Notes under the pieces: generated by a model
What the model saw: only the letters and a program-made list of their open reading frames with translations
The model's database searches: none
What the model was told of the DNA's origin: nothing
Origin: Pseudomonadota bacterium
Lineage (GTDB): Bacteria; Pseudomonadota; Alphaproteobacteria; Acetobacterales; Acetobacteraceae
Reading direction: 5' to 3'
DNA length: 36,426 nt
NCBI GenBank assembly: GCA_019352115.1
Contig: JABBNW010000015.1
Coordinates: 1 to 36,426, forward strand
Made by a program: the position numbers and the translations under genes
Shown: piece after piece, positions 17,949 to 26,279 of the stretch
How positions within the stretch are numbered: position 1 is the first letter of the stretch
Layout: every line of letters starts with the position of its first letter

Positions 17949-19727
17949 ATGTTCACCACCCGTCCCGAGATCGCCGGCACGTTCGGCGTTGTGGCCACGA
18001 CGCACTGGATCGCCAGCGCCGTCGGCATGGCGGTGCTGGAACGCGGCGGCAACGCCTTCGACGCCGCGGTGGCGGCCGCGTTCACCCTCAATCTTGCGGA
18101 ACCGCACCTGAACGGACCGGGCGGCGATGCGCCGATCATCCTGCATGACGCGCGCAGCGGCCGGCAGCGGGTCATCTGCGGCCAGGGTGTCGCACCGCAG
18201 GCGGCGACGCCGGCGCATTTCGCCGGCCTCGGGCTCGATCTGATCCCCGCCACCGGCCTGCTGCCGGCGGTGGTGCCGGGGGCGTTCGATGCCTGGATGC
18301 TGCTGTTGCGCGACTGGGGCACCTGGGAACTGGCCGACGTGCTCGCCTACGCGATCGGCTACGCGGAGGCCGGCATTCCGATCGTGCCGCGCATCAGCGC
18401 CACGATCGAAGGCGTGCGCCCGCTGTTCGAGACGGAATGGAAAAGCTCGGCCGCGGTCTATCTGCCGGGCGGGCAGGTGCCGGCGCCGGGCAGCCTGTTC
18501 GCGCGCCCCGCGCTGGCCGCGACCTGGCGCAGGCTGCTGGCCGAGGCCGTCGGCGCCTCGCGCGAGGCGCGGATCGAGGCCGCGCGCGGCGCGTTCTACC
18601 GCGGCTTCGTGGCCGAGGCGGTGGACCGGTTCTTCCGCACGGAGGAGGTGCTGGACGTGACCGGCAAGCACCATCGCGGGCTGCTCGCGGCCTCGGATTT
18701 CGCGGCCTGGGAAGCGACCGTCGAAGACCCGGCCCGCTACGACTACCACGGCCACACGGTGCTGAAATGCGGCGTCTGGAGCCAGGGACCGGTGCTGCTG
18801 CAACAGCTCGCCCTGCTCGCCGGCTTCGATATCGGCGCCATGGACCCAACCGGGGCGGAGTTCGTGCACACCGTCGTCGAGTGCGCCAAGCTCGCCTATG
18901 CCGACCGGGAGGGATGGTACGGCGAGCCGCGCTTCACCGACGTGCCGCTCGCCACCTTGCTGTCGGAGACCTACAACGCCGAGCGGCGCCGGCTGGTGGG
19001 CCGGGATGCCTCCCTGGCGTTGCGGCCGGGCACGATCGACGGGCGCACGCCGACGGTCGATCTCGACGCCGCGGCGGCGCGGGCCGCGCTGCTGACCCGC
19101 GCGCCGGGCGCCGGGGAGCCGACGGTGGCGCGGCTCGGCGTGATCGGCGCCGACACCTGCCACATCGATGCGATCGACCGCTGGGGCAACATGGTGAGCG
19201 CCACGCCCTCGGGCGGGTGGTTGCAATCGTCCCCGGTGATCCCGGAGCTGGGTTTCCCGATGGGCACGCGCGGGCAGATGTTCTGGCTGCAACCGGGGCT
19301 CGCGGCGAGCCTGCATCCCGGCGCACGGCCGCGCACCACGCTTTCCCCCAGCATGGCCTTGCGCGACGGCAAGCCGTGGATGAGCTTCGGCACGCCGGGC
19401 GGCGACCAGCAGGACCAGTGGCAGACGATCTTCTTCCTGCGCATGGTGCACCACAACCTGAACATCCAGGAAGCGATCGACCTGCCCTCGTTCCATTCCG
19501 AACATTTCACCTCCAGCTTCTGGCCGCGCGCGGCGCGGCCGGGCAAGCTCGTGATCGAGGGACGGTTTTCCGATGCCGTCCTCGCCGAGTTGCAGGCCCG
19601 CGGCCACCGCGCGGAGAAGGGCGAGGACTGGTCGGAGGGGCGCCTGTCGGCAGCGCGGATCGAGGCCGGGCAGATGCACACGGGTGCCAATCCGCGCGGC
19701 ATGCAGGGCTACGCGGTCGGCCGCTGA
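17949..19727 (+). CDS. Gamma-glutamyltransferase-like Ntn hydrolase
   Basis: The 592-residue protein is a member of the gamma-glutamyltransferase family, which self-cleaves and then transfers or hydrolyses gamma-glutamyl groups. The N-terminal half has VLERGGNAFDAAVAAAF and NGPGGDAPIIL. The autoprocessing site is GADTCHIDAIDRWGNMVS, so Thr403 should become the N-terminal nucleophile of the small subunit. LSPSMALRDGKPWMSFGTPGG contains the usual substrate-binding glycines. There is no signal peptide, unlike periplasmic Ggt, so it is probably cytoplasmic and may act on another gamma-glutamyl or amide substrate. The ATG at 17949 follows a GGAG site. The stop overlaps the start of the next gene (TGATG), implying coupled translation. 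Confidence 0.92.
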   Translation: MFTTRPEIAGTFGVVATTHWIASAVGMAVLERGGNAFDAAVAAAFTLNLAEPHLNGPGGDAPIILHDARSGRQRVICGQGVAPQAATPAHFAGLGLDLIPATGLLPAVVPGAFDAWMLLLRDWGTWELADVLAYAIGYAEAGIPIVPRISATIEGVRPLFETEWKSSAAVYLPGGQVPAPGSLFARPALAATWRRLLAEAVGASREARIEAARGAFYRGFVAEAVDRFFRTEEVLDVTGKHHRGLLAASDFAAWEATVEDPARYDYHGHTVLKCGVWSQGPVLLQQLALLAGFDIGAMDPTGAEFVHTVVECAKLAYADREGWYGEPRFTDVPLATLLSETYNAERRRLVGRDASLALRPGTIDGRTPTVDLDAAAARAALLTRAPGAGEPTVARLGVIGADTCHIDAIDRWGNMVSATPSGGWLQSSPVIPELGFPMGTRGQMFWLQPGLAASLHPGARPRTTLSPSMALRDGKPWMSFGTPGGDQQDQWQTIFFLRMVHHNLNIQEAIDLPSFHSEHFTSSFWPRAARPGKLVIEGRFSDAVLAELQARGHRAEKGEDWSEGRLSAARIEAGQMHTGANPRGMQGYAVGR

Positions 19728-20626
19728 TGCGCCGGCTGCTCCAGCCCGGGCCGGCGCCGGCGGAGCGGATCGAAAGCCTCGCCGGCGCGGGCCTGGTGCT
19801 GGACTACATCCTGGAACCGGGGCGGAACCTGATCGCGGCGCTCGCCGCCCCGCTGGTCGCGTCCGGGCTGCGGAGCGCGGCGATCGTGTTCGCGGGCGCG
19901 GCGCTGGCGCCGTTCCGCTATGTGCTGCCGGGGCCGGCGCATGACGGCGCGCATGTCGCCTGGTTCAGCGCGCCGCACGTGCCGGGCGGCGATCCGGCGC
20001 GACCGTCGGTGGTCGAGACGGCGAATGCGACCTTCGGCTGGCGCGACGGCAAGCCGTTCGTGCATTGCCACGGCGTCTGGGTCGAGCCGGACGGGACCCG
20101 CCGGGGCGGCCATATGCTGCCCGACGAGACCTTTCTTGCCGCAGCCGGGCGTGCCCGCGCCTGGGGACTTGCGGAGGTCGCGATCACCGTCGATCCCGAT
20201 CCGGAGACGAATTTCCCGCTGTTCCACCCGGTCGTGGCGCCGCCCTTCGGCCCAGAGGGCGGGCCGGGGGGCAAGGTTATCGGCGAGGGAGGGATCCGGC
20301 TGATCGCCGCGCGCATCCGCCCGAACCAGGACATCGGCGCCGCCCTGGTCGCCCTGTGCGCCCGCCACGGCCTGACCCGCGCGGTCGTGCGCGGCAGCCT
20401 GGGCAGCCTGATCGGCGCCGCCTTCACCGACGGGCGCGTGGTGCCCGACCTGGCGACGGAGGTCCTGGTGCGCGACGGCAGGATTGCCCCCGGCCCCGAT
20501 GGGGCGTTGGCGGCCGTGCTCGACCTCGTGGTGGTCGATGCCTTGGGCCGGCCGCATGAAGGGCGGCTCCGGGCGGGAGAAAACCCGGTCTGCATCACGT
20601 TCGAGGCGATGCTGGAGGCAGCCTGA
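19727..20626 (+). CDS. Tandem PPC (DUF296) domain protein
   Basis: The 299-residue protein appears to contain two PPC (plant and prokaryote conserved, DUF296) modules. The first has the characteristic metal-site histidines in FVHCHGVW (His113, His115) and GGHM (His129). The second, from about 190, has the family pattern RPNQDIGAALVALCARHGL, then GSLGSLIGAAF, but without the histidine triad. PPC proteins form trimers. In plants some carry AT-hooks, while the bacterial ones have no agreed function. The start overlaps the gamma-glutamyltransferase stop by one base, so the two products are probably made together and may share a pathway; that link is an inference. It is followed by a 530-bp gene-free stretch. 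Confidence 0.82.
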   Translation: MRRLLQPGPAPAERIESLAGAGLVLDYILEPGRNLIAALAAPLVASGLRSAAIVFAGAALAPFRYVLPGPAHDGAHVAWFSAPHVPGGDPARPSVVETANATFGWRDGKPFVHCHGVWVEPDGTRRGGHMLPDETFLAAAGRARAWGLAEVAITVDPDPETNFPLFHPVVAPPFGPEGGPGGKVIGEGGIRLIAARIRPNQDIGAALVALCARHGLTRAVVRGSLGSLIGAAFTDGRVVPDLATEVLVRDGRIAPGPDGALAAVLDLVVVDALGRPHEGRLRAGENPVCITFEAMLEAA

Positions 20627-21158
20627 GCGCGACGTTCCGCATTTTCGCGGTGTCGTGGGGTTCTCTGGCGACCTGGCTGCCGATCGGAATGGTGCGATGA
20701 CGAGGGGGCGTGTGCCTCTACAATCCCGTAAGTCTTTCACCACGGGGGAAGGACGGAGGGCTACAGGAGTCGCAGCGGTTGGTCATCGCCTGCGATCCGA
20801 CCGATGGCGACGTTGCGGAGCCGCGAGCGACCCAACCGTTGCGACTCCTGTGGCCCTTCGCCCTTCCTCCGTGTTGGAATCCTTGCGATGCCGCAAGGCG
20901 AGCGATCAGCGCGGCCGATGCCTCCGGACCGCGCCAACCGCGGTCATCGTCGGCCCGCAAGGTCCGTGCCCTTGCCACTTCCGCTGGCTCACCACAGGCG
21001 GTCCGTCCGAGGGATATCCGGACCCAGCGATAATCGGATGAGCAGCCTCGATCATCGGTCAGGCGACCGGTCAAAACCTCCGTGCGGGGGAACCAGTGTC
21101 CGACCGCAGAGAAGAGTGAGCCGCAGCGCGACCACGCTTCTCCGCGTGAATCGGATCC
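20627..21158. other. Gene-free stretch with an imperfect hairpin
   Basis: No convincing gene is seen in these 530 bp. The main structure is the inverted repeat at 20741-20873 described separately. A short segment at 20632-20648 (CGACGTTCCGCATTTT) recurs in inverted orientation near 22395-22411, suggesting shared repetitive material. Confidence 0.6.
20741..20873. repeat. Imperfect inverted repeat of about 45-bp arms
   Basis: The left arm, from CACGGGGGAAGG (20741) through ACAGGAGTCGCAGCGGTTGG (20763-20782), pairs with the right arm, CCAACCGTTGCGACTCCTGT (20832-20851) onwards to CCTTCCTCCGTG (20873). There are only a few mismatches. The loop is about 45 bp. It resembles a dispersed extragenic palindrome more than a terminator. 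Confidence 0.75.
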
Positions 21159-21776
21159 TTATCCGAAACGCGGCGCATCGCCTTTCATTGAAAGTCGATA
21201 CGAGCCCCGCCGCAGCATCCGGATGCCGCAAAGCCCGAGTATGCCGCTGAGCAGGATGGCCATGCCCGGGGGTTCCGGCACGTTCGTTGGCAGGGACGCG
21301 GCGACTGTGCTCGCCAGGATCCGGCTATTGCCATCCTCGGACGAGTGCACCCCGCTGATCTGGCCGGGGAACGGCGCCGATGTCGACAACTGCGTGAAGT
21401 CCACGAACAGCTGCTGGCTGCCGGACGTGCCGGTGATTTCCGCGAATTGGGTCCCGGTCGGATAGTAGACGCTGGCGTAGCTGTATCCAGCTCCGGAATA
21501 GGTTCCCATGTAGTCGTTAAACATGCTTGTAAAGGTCGCGGTCGTGGGGGTGCCCGACGTCGCCGCGGTCGTCGTGAGGTTGACATTCGAGACGGCGGAC
21601 GTTGTCCAGTCGAACGTAAACGAGCCGGAGAGGGTACCGCCGTCCGGCTGGTACGGAGACGTGTTGGTGACCCAGGCCACCGGACTGCTGAAATCATAAT
21701 TGATGATGGTGTCGGCCCTGGCGCCACCGGCTACCCCGACGACGGCAATGAGAACCCCAGTCAGAAGTCGCTTCAT
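21159..21776 (-). CDS. PEP-CTERM sorting domain protein
   Basis: The 205-residue exported protein has a signal peptide (residues 1 to about 21, ending GGARA). A Thr/Ser/Tyr-rich body with no recognised enzyme domain follows. The C-terminal PEP-CTERM signal is VPEP (166-169), a hydrophobic helix (MAILLSGILGLCGI) and an Arg cluster. Proteins with this tail are processed by an exosortase and are often linked to exopolysaccharide. No exosortase gene lies in the window. About 14 residues extend past the Arg cluster, which is more than usual. A GGAAAGAG site precedes the ATG. A small palindrome, TCGGAT-CCTT-ATCCGA (21151-21166), covers the stop codon. Confidence 0.88.
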   Translation of the reverse strand: MKRLLTGVLIAVVGVAGGARADTIINYDFSSPVAWVTNTSPYQPDGGTLSGSFTFDWTTSAVSNVNLTTTAATSGTPTTATFTSMFNDYMGTYSGAGYSYASVYYPTGTQFAEITGTSGSQQLFVDFTQLSTSAPFPGQISGVHSSEDGNSRILASTVAASLPTNVPEPPGMAILLSGILGLCGIRMLRRGSYRLSMKGDAPRFG

Positions 21777-22541
21777 TCTCTTTCCTTCGCCCAGCGTTGC
21801 AACGGTGCGGGGTGGTCAGATCTCCATGCCCGCGGCAGGCCTGCCATGGAGACCGGGATACGCCGACCCCTGTCCATGATCCCGCCACCCGCATCCTAGC
21901 CGACCCCACCAGCGATCCCTCGATCGCAGAAATCGTCCTACAAAAAGGTGTCATACCCGCAGTCTGCGGTGTTCGCTCGTGGCGTGCCGGTCGGGCCGCC
22001 GGTATGTCTTTGATTTGACGCGCGGCCGCCCCATCAACCTCGCGCGCGACACCGGTCGGTGCAGAAGGTCGTCATCGCACTGGCCTTCGGGGGGATTCCC
22101 CCCTGTTCGGCGAGATCGCCGCTGCCTCACGGCACGCGGAGTATCGAGACGGCCAATGCGATCACCGGCCTGACCGCCGCCACGGCCACGCCGCCGCTGC
22201 TGCTGCGTCGCCACGGTGCCAGGTGCGCGCGGACGCAGCGACCGCCGAAACGAGCCACCGGAGTGTGGCCGCACATCCAGAACGTCGCGCTCACGGCATC
22301 GCGGGATTTATCGATGTCCTGGCAAGCCTCCGACAGAGTCGAAAACGTCGCCGGTTCGCCAAACCGCGTTATCGAGACGTTCCGTCTCGCTGCGCAAAAT
22401 GCGGAATGTCGAGCTGAGAGCTTGTGAAAAAATGCCCGCGAGCCGTCGCAATCGCCCGAAAGCTCGAACTATTTTAACCGGCGTACTTTCACAATTCCGA
22501 CTGCTTTTCACGCTCTGACCCAAGCGCAGCGGGCGGCCCGG
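21777..22541. other. Long gene-free stretch with repeats
   Basis: About 765 bp hold no coding region I can support. An inverted repeat, TCTCCATG ... CATGGAGA (21821-21852, with GCAGGCCTGC inside), lies 45 bp upstream of the PEP-CTERM gene and could be an operator. A hairpin CGAGACG-TTC-CGTCTCG lies at 22373-22389. The left copy of a dispersed repeat is at 22470-22518. Short open frames in between have no protein-like features. Confidence 0.55.
22470..22518 (-). repeat. Dispersed repeat, copy 1
   Basis: Read on the minus strand, this starts TCAGAGCGTGAAAAGCAG and continues TTGTGAAAGTACGCC. Over 49 bp it matches the segment at 36374-36422 on the plus strand with about six differences. It begins 24 bp past the stop codon of the Smr gene. 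An imperfect palindromic partner (TTGTGAAAAAATGCC, 22424-22438) lies just beyond it. Confidence 0.7.
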
Positions 22542-23108
22542 TCAGCGTACCCGTTTGAGCAGCAGCCGCACCGATCCCGGGTTGGCGGCATGCGGGTGCG
22601 CCGCGGCGAGGATCAGCGGGCGCAGGTCCGGCCGATTGAGCCAGAACGGGAATTCCCGCCGGATGGTGCCGCCCGTCTCGCCGCTGCCGCGACCGGTGAT
22701 GACCTCGACGCAGCGGACCTGGTTCGCGGCGGCGCCGTTCAGGAACATGCGCAGCGCATGATAGGCGCGCTCGGCGGTATAGCCGTGCAGGTCGAGCTTC
22801 TGCGTGGCGGGCATGCGCCCGGAACGGAACCGCTGCCAACTGGCGGCATCGAGCCCGGGCGGCGCACTGCCGACGTCGAGCGCCGGGCGCGGCGCCGCGA
22901 CCGCGCGCACCGCCGGACGTGCCGTTGGCAGCACGATCTCCACAGCACCGCCGGCACTGTCGGGCGGCACCGGCGCAGTCGGTCCGTCCGCGCCCGGCGC
23001 TTCGGGCGCCAGGTCGCGGCCCGGGAGCGGCCGGACCAGCCGGGCAAAGCGCAGCCACTCGGCGCGGTCGGCCTCGGTCAGGCGGGACTTGGCGGCGCGA
23101 TGCGTCAC
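22542..23108 (-). CDS. Smr/MutS2-type endonuclease domain protein
   Basis: The C-terminal domain is a clear Smr domain: LDLHGYTAERAYHALRMFL with the conserved LDLHG, then VEVITGRGSG and a C-terminal PGSVRLLLKR. Stand-alone Smr proteins are nicking nucleases or RNA-binding proteins; the precise role here is unknown. The N-terminal part, LTEADRAEWLRFARLVRPLPG, is the usual start of alphaproteobacterial Smr proteins and is followed by a Pro/Ala-rich linker. I chose the GTG at 23108 (188 residues), seven residues before the conserved start. A longer frame is open upstream to 23492, but it crosses the small exported peptide gene and is Arg-rich in a non-protein-like way. Confidence 0.88.
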   Translation of the reverse strand: MTHRAAKSRLTEADRAEWLRFARLVRPLPGRDLAPEAPGADGPTAPVPPDSAGGAVEIVLPTARPAVRAVAAPRPALDVGSAPPGLDAASWQRFRSGRMPATQKLDLHGYTAERAYHALRMFLNGAAANQVRCVEVITGRGSGETGGTIRREFPFWLNRPDLRPLILAAAHPHAANPGSVRLLLKRVR

Positions 23109-23224
23109 GCGGGCAGCCTCGGGGCGGGTGGATCGAACGCCCTCCGGCCGGCGCGCACTGTCGGTCAGGCGGAGGACGCGCCCGTCATAGCCCCGTCCGG
23201 CGATCCGCGCGACGCGCCGGCGGC

Positions 23225-23329
23225 TCAGGACGTATGGGCCGTGCAGGCCGCGGCGGGCGAGGCGGCGAGGACCGCCGCGCCGGAAAGCCCGGCGAGCAAG
23301 GCGAACGCGAGGACGACGTGCTTCAGCAT
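23225..23329 (-). CDS. Small exported peptide, 34 residues
   Basis: The frame begins MLKHVVLAFALLAGLSGAAVL and ends ASPAAACTAHTS. It has a charged start, a hydrophobic core and an Ala-x-Ala cleavage region, followed by only a few mature residues including one Cys. A strong GGAGG site lies seven bases before the ATG at 23329, which makes chance occurrence less likely. I do not recognise a family. It may be a secreted micropeptide, a membrane-anchored peptide or a leader peptide. It is transcribed toward the Smr gene and diverges from the DUF1328 gene. Confidence 0.55.
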   Translation of the reverse strand: MLKHVVLAFALLAGLSGAAVLAASPAAACTAHTS

Positions 23330-23593
23330 GGGGAGCCTCCGTTTTCCAGGCACGGGCAGGACACTGGGAGGATTTCTGATCTTTGCCAATCCCGAGGTTC
23401 GGCTGCACCCGCCTGCGCGGAAACGTGAACGGACCCGTATCGACACGACGGCCGCGGGTTCGCCGCGTGGTGCGCGGCCTGGTGCCGCCCATCGCACGCG
23501 GTTGTGAACGGGATCGTCACATTTCCACCGCCGCGCGACACCACAGTAACGATCACCAGGCCGCGCCGCGGCCGGATGCACCGGAGCCCCACG

Positions 23594-23767
23594 ATGCTGA
23601 GATTGGCACTGTTCTTTTTCGTGATTTCCCTGATCGCCGCCGTGTTCGGATTCACCGGCATCTCGGTTGCCACGGCGGAGATCGCACGGCTGCTGTTCTA
23701 TGTGGCGATCGTCGTCTTCCTGGTCCTGCTCATCGCCGGACTCGTGACGGGCGCAACATTGTTCTGA
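23594..23767 (+). CDS. DUF1328 small membrane protein
   Basis: The 57-residue protein consists of two membrane helices ([20 protein letters not shown] and [19 protein letters not shown]) joined by [10 protein letters not shown], the hallmark of the DUF1328/YtjA family. Family members are common in Proteobacteria and their function is unknown; some appear with stress or envelope genes. A GGAG site precedes the ATG at 23594. The gene converges on the 6-phosphogluconolactonase gene. Confidence 0.9.
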   Translation: MLRLALFFFVISLIAAVFGFTGISVATAEIARLLFYVAIVVFLVLLIAGLVTGATLF

Positions 23768-23800
23768 CCGCGCGGCCGGCGGCCGGCGGCCGGTGTCGGG

Positions 23801-24538
23801 CTAGGCCCAGCGCCCGGCCGCCGCCTTGTCAGCAAGCCAGATCAGCCGCCCCTGGGGACGCAGCCGGGCCGCCGGCACCGCGCGTTCCTGCCCGCTCAGG
23901 ATCGCATCCAGCATCGCCCGCTTGCCTGCGCCCGAGACCAGGAACACCACCGTCCGGGCACTTTCCAGCAGCGGATAGGTCAGGGTGATGCGCGCTTCCG
24001 GCCGACCTTCGGTGACCGGGATCGCCCAGCGCCGCCGCTCCTCCAGCAGCGCCGGCTGGCCCGGCAGCAGGGAGGCGGTGTGGCCGTCGTCGCCCATGCC
24101 GAGCAGGCAGAGATCGAAGAACGGGCGGTCGGGCGCGAGGGTCGCGGCGCCGTAGAGCCCCTGCAACGTTTGTTCGTAGGCCAGTGCGGAGGCGTCCACC
24201 GTCATGCCCGCGAACGGCACCGGATGGGCGCGCGGCTGCTCGCCATCGAGCCGGTCCAGCAGCGCCGCCCGGATCATGCCGAAATTGCTGTCCGGATCGT
24301 CGGGGGCGACGAAGCGCTCGTCGCCCAGCACCAGGTCGATCCGCGACCACGCCAGCGCGTCGCGTGTGGGGGGCGCGGCAAGGCGCTCGTAGAGCGGGCG
24401 CGGCGTCGACCCGCCGGCGAGGCCGATGACGCAGCGCGGGCCGGCCGCGCGCGCCGCTTCGGCGAACAGGGCGGCGCCGGCCTCGGCGAATGCCGCGGCA
24501 TCGGCGGCGACCCGCAGTTCCCCGTGCGCCGGCGTCAT
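23801..24538 (-). CDS. pgl: 6-phosphogluconolactonase
   Basis: The 245-residue enzyme hydrolyses 6-phosphogluconolactone to 6-phosphogluconate in the oxidative pentose phosphate and Entner-Doudoroff routes. It belongs to the DevB-type, glucosamine-6-phosphate isomerase-like fold. Motifs are VIGLAGGSTPRPLYERLA near the N-terminus, GDERFVAPDDPDSNFGMI, and LLGMGDDGHTASLLPG, with LVSGAGKR near the C-terminus. The ATG at 24538 overlaps the stop of the upstream HAD gene (ATGA), so the two are translationally coupled. No zwf or edd gene lies nearby. Confidence 0.95.
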   Translation of the reverse strand: MTPAHGELRVAADAAAFAEAGAALFAEAARAAGPRCVIGLAGGSTPRPLYERLAAPPTRDALAWSRIDLVLGDERFVAPDDPDSNFGMIRAALLDRLDGEQPRAHPVPFAGMTVDASALAYEQTLQGLYGAATLAPDRPFFDLCLLGMGDDGHTASLLPGQPALLEERRRWAIPVTEGRPEARITLTYPLLESARTVVFLVSGAGKRAMLDAILSGQERAVPAARLRPQGRLIWLADKAAAGRWA

Positions 24539-25371
24539 GGCCGGGCACCTTGCAGGATGAAGCGGCGGATCGCCTTGGCGAAGCCGTCTTCCTCGTTGCT
24601 GTCGGTCACGTAGCGCGCCTGCTGCTTCACTTTGTCCTCCGCGTTGCCCATGGCGATCGAAACGCCGGCGCGACGGAACATCGCGACGTCGTTCGGCATG
24701 TCGCCGATCGTGGCGATGCGTGTGCGTGCGATGCCGGTCCGTTCCGAAAGTGCATCCACAACCGCACCCTTGTTCGCCCGCGCCTGCGTGATGTCGAGGT
24801 AATACGGCTGCGAGAGCGACGCCACGACATCTTCGCCCAGCGCCTGCCCCGCCGCCTCGGCGCAGGCCCGCATGCGCGCGGCGTCGTCGCTGACGCCGAC
24901 GATCTTCACCACCTCCTGCACCGAGCCGGCGTCGAGGTCGCGCACGACTTCGGGCGCGAACTGCACGGTGCGGGCCTCGCGATCGACATGCGGCGCCGCG
25001 GGATCGCGGACCAGCCAGCGGGTCTCGGTATAGACCCAGGCATCGAGCCCGTGCCTGGCCAGCAGCTCCATCGCGCAGCCGACCGCGGCGGCGGCCAGAG
25101 TGTGCGCGCTGAGCACGGTGGCAAGGTCCGGGGCGACTATCACGCCGCCGTTGAAGCCGGCAACAGGCATGTCGATGCCGAGCAGTCCGGTGAGCATCGC
25201 CATGCCGCGCGGGGGACGGCCGCTCGTGATGGCGAAGCCGATGCCGGCGCGGCGCAGCTCGTCCACCGCCGCGCGGGCCGCGCTGGTCAGGACTTTCTCC
25301 TGGGTGACGAGGGTGCCGTCGACGTCGGCGAGAACGAGGGCGATGTCGTGAGGGGCGGTGTCGTTGGCCAT
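24535..25371 (-). CDS. Cof-type HAD hydrolase
   Basis: The 278-residue protein is a HAD-superfamily phosphatase of the Cof type, with an inserted cap domain. The catalytic aspartates are in ADVDGTL (Asp16, Asp18). Motif II is ITSGRPPRG, and motif III/IV is the Lys in ANKGAVV with IGDMPNDVAMF. The mid-region ELLARHGLDAWVYTE belongs to the C2B cap. Cof proteins dephosphorylate sugar phosphates and related metabolites; the coupling to 6-phosphogluconolactonase hints at a sugar phosphate substrate. A strong AAGGAG site precedes the ATG at 25371. Confidence 0.93.
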   Translation of the reverse strand: MANDTAPHDIALVLADVDGTLVTQEKVLTSAARAAVDELRRAGIGFAITSGRPPRGMAMLTGLLGIDMPVAGFNGGVIVAPDLATVLSAHTLAAAAVGCAMELLARHGLDAWVYTETRWLVRDPAAPHVDREARTVQFAPEVVRDLDAGSVQEVVKIVGVSDDAARMRACAEAAGQALGEDVVASLSQPYYLDITQARANKGAVVDALSERTGIARTRIATIGDMPNDVAMFRRAGVSIAMGNAEDKVKQQARYVTDSNEEDGFAKAIRRFILQGARP

Positions 25372-25814
25372 GCGGCAGGCTCCTTGGCTGCGGGCGGGGG
25401 CGTGTCCAGAAGATGGTCGGCCACCCCCGGGGCTGCATGTGGATCAGTGGGAGAAGCCTGGCCGGTGACCGGATCGTGATCGTGCAAAGTGAGCGAGCGC
25501 GAGGCAATCCGGGGGGCTGAGTTACTCAGGGTGATGGCAATTCAACCTTGCCTTGTCTATGGGACCGGGAAAGCGTTATATTAAACGTACAAGGCCTGTT
25601 GGGACAAAGGAACGCCGTGATAGAGGCCGTGCCCTTCTGGGATGTTGCCGTTTCCTCCCTGGGGGGCGGGCCGGCGTCTATCGGGAGGAGCCGCAAGGAT
25701 ATCCTGACCGCCCGATCCGGCGCAGTGGAGAGATTGACATTTCGACACAATGGTCAATCATATCATTTTGGTCGCCTTGGACTCAAACTGCGCGTTTGCC
25801 GGAAAGGTAATAAA
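25372..25814. other. AT-richer gene-free stretch before the unknown membrane gene
   Basis: Base composition shifts here toward A and T relative to the flanks. A frame is open on the plus strand from 25548 into the next gene, but its first 89 residues look non-coding. The likely promoter of the membrane gene lies at 25734-25763. I see no RNA gene. Confidence 0.5.
25734..25763 (+). promoter_or_regulatory. Possible promoter and operator for the unknown membrane gene
   Basis: A perfect TTGACA (25734-25739) is followed by a weak -10 candidate TCATAT (25758-25763), spaced 18 bp. ATTGAC (25733-25738) and GTCAAT (25753-25758) form an inverted repeat covering the promoter and could bind a regulator. 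Confidence 0.35.
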
Positions 25815-26279
25815 ATGACAGCGGATGCCACCAAGGTTCCTGTCAACAAGAAAACGAAACGAGCCATGGCTATCGCAGTAGCCGCCCTAATGCTTATAGG
25901 TTTGGGAGTAGAACTTAAAAGCGTTCCTCCAATAGGGGTAATCAGCCGCGCGTCTATTTTTTTTGCATTTTTGTTGGCGATAGTTTTTGCCCTGATGGGG
26001 GCGGTAGCTTTGGGGCGCAGGAATGCCCCTTGCCGTGACTTATGTCGAGGCCTTGTTAACTACGCTTGGTACTTATGGACCCTTCTTGTAACTATAACGT
26101 TCGCCGTTTCTGTTATTGCCCACGGTCATGGTGCAGGGGCTTTTCCTAGACATTCCGTTAATGAACTTATAGCTTGGCTTGCCTCTCTATCGCCCTTGCC
26201 GCTGGCGTTCATCTTGGCTCCGCTAGCGGCATTGGCCGCTGCACGCGTCGCGCTTGCTTTGGTTGATCTATGGAAGTAG
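25815..26279 (+). CDS. Unknown membrane protein, AT-richer than its surroundings
   Basis: I do not recognise this 154-residue protein. After a basic N-terminus (KVPVNKKTKRA) there are four likely membrane helices: AMAIAVAALMLIGLGV, ASIFFAFLLAIVFALMGAVA, YAWYLWTLLVTITFAVSVIA, and LPLAFILAPLAALAAARVAL. The codons use many A/T third positions, unlike the GC-rich neighbours, so it was probably acquired by transfer. The ATG at 25815 has an AAGG site upstream. Longer frames upstream are not protein-like. It stands alone, with about 400 bp on one side and 340 bp on the other free of genes. Confidence 0.7.
   Translation: MTADATKVPVNKKTKRAMAIAVAALMLIGLGVELKSVPPIGVISRASIFFAFLLAIVFALMGAVALGRRNAPCRDLCRGLVNYAWYLWTLLVTITFAVSVIAHGHGAGAFPRHSVNELIAWLASLSPLPLAFILAPLAALAAARVALALVDLWK

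Noticed and set aside
19727-20626. Aminoglycoside or amidohydrolase-type enzyme
   Set aside because: The HCHGVW and GGH pattern first suggested a metal hydrolase. The overall layout fits two PPC/DUF296 modules better.
22059-22427. Plus-strand open frame in the long gene-free stretch
   Set aside because: It has no ribosome-binding site, no domain and an irregular composition.
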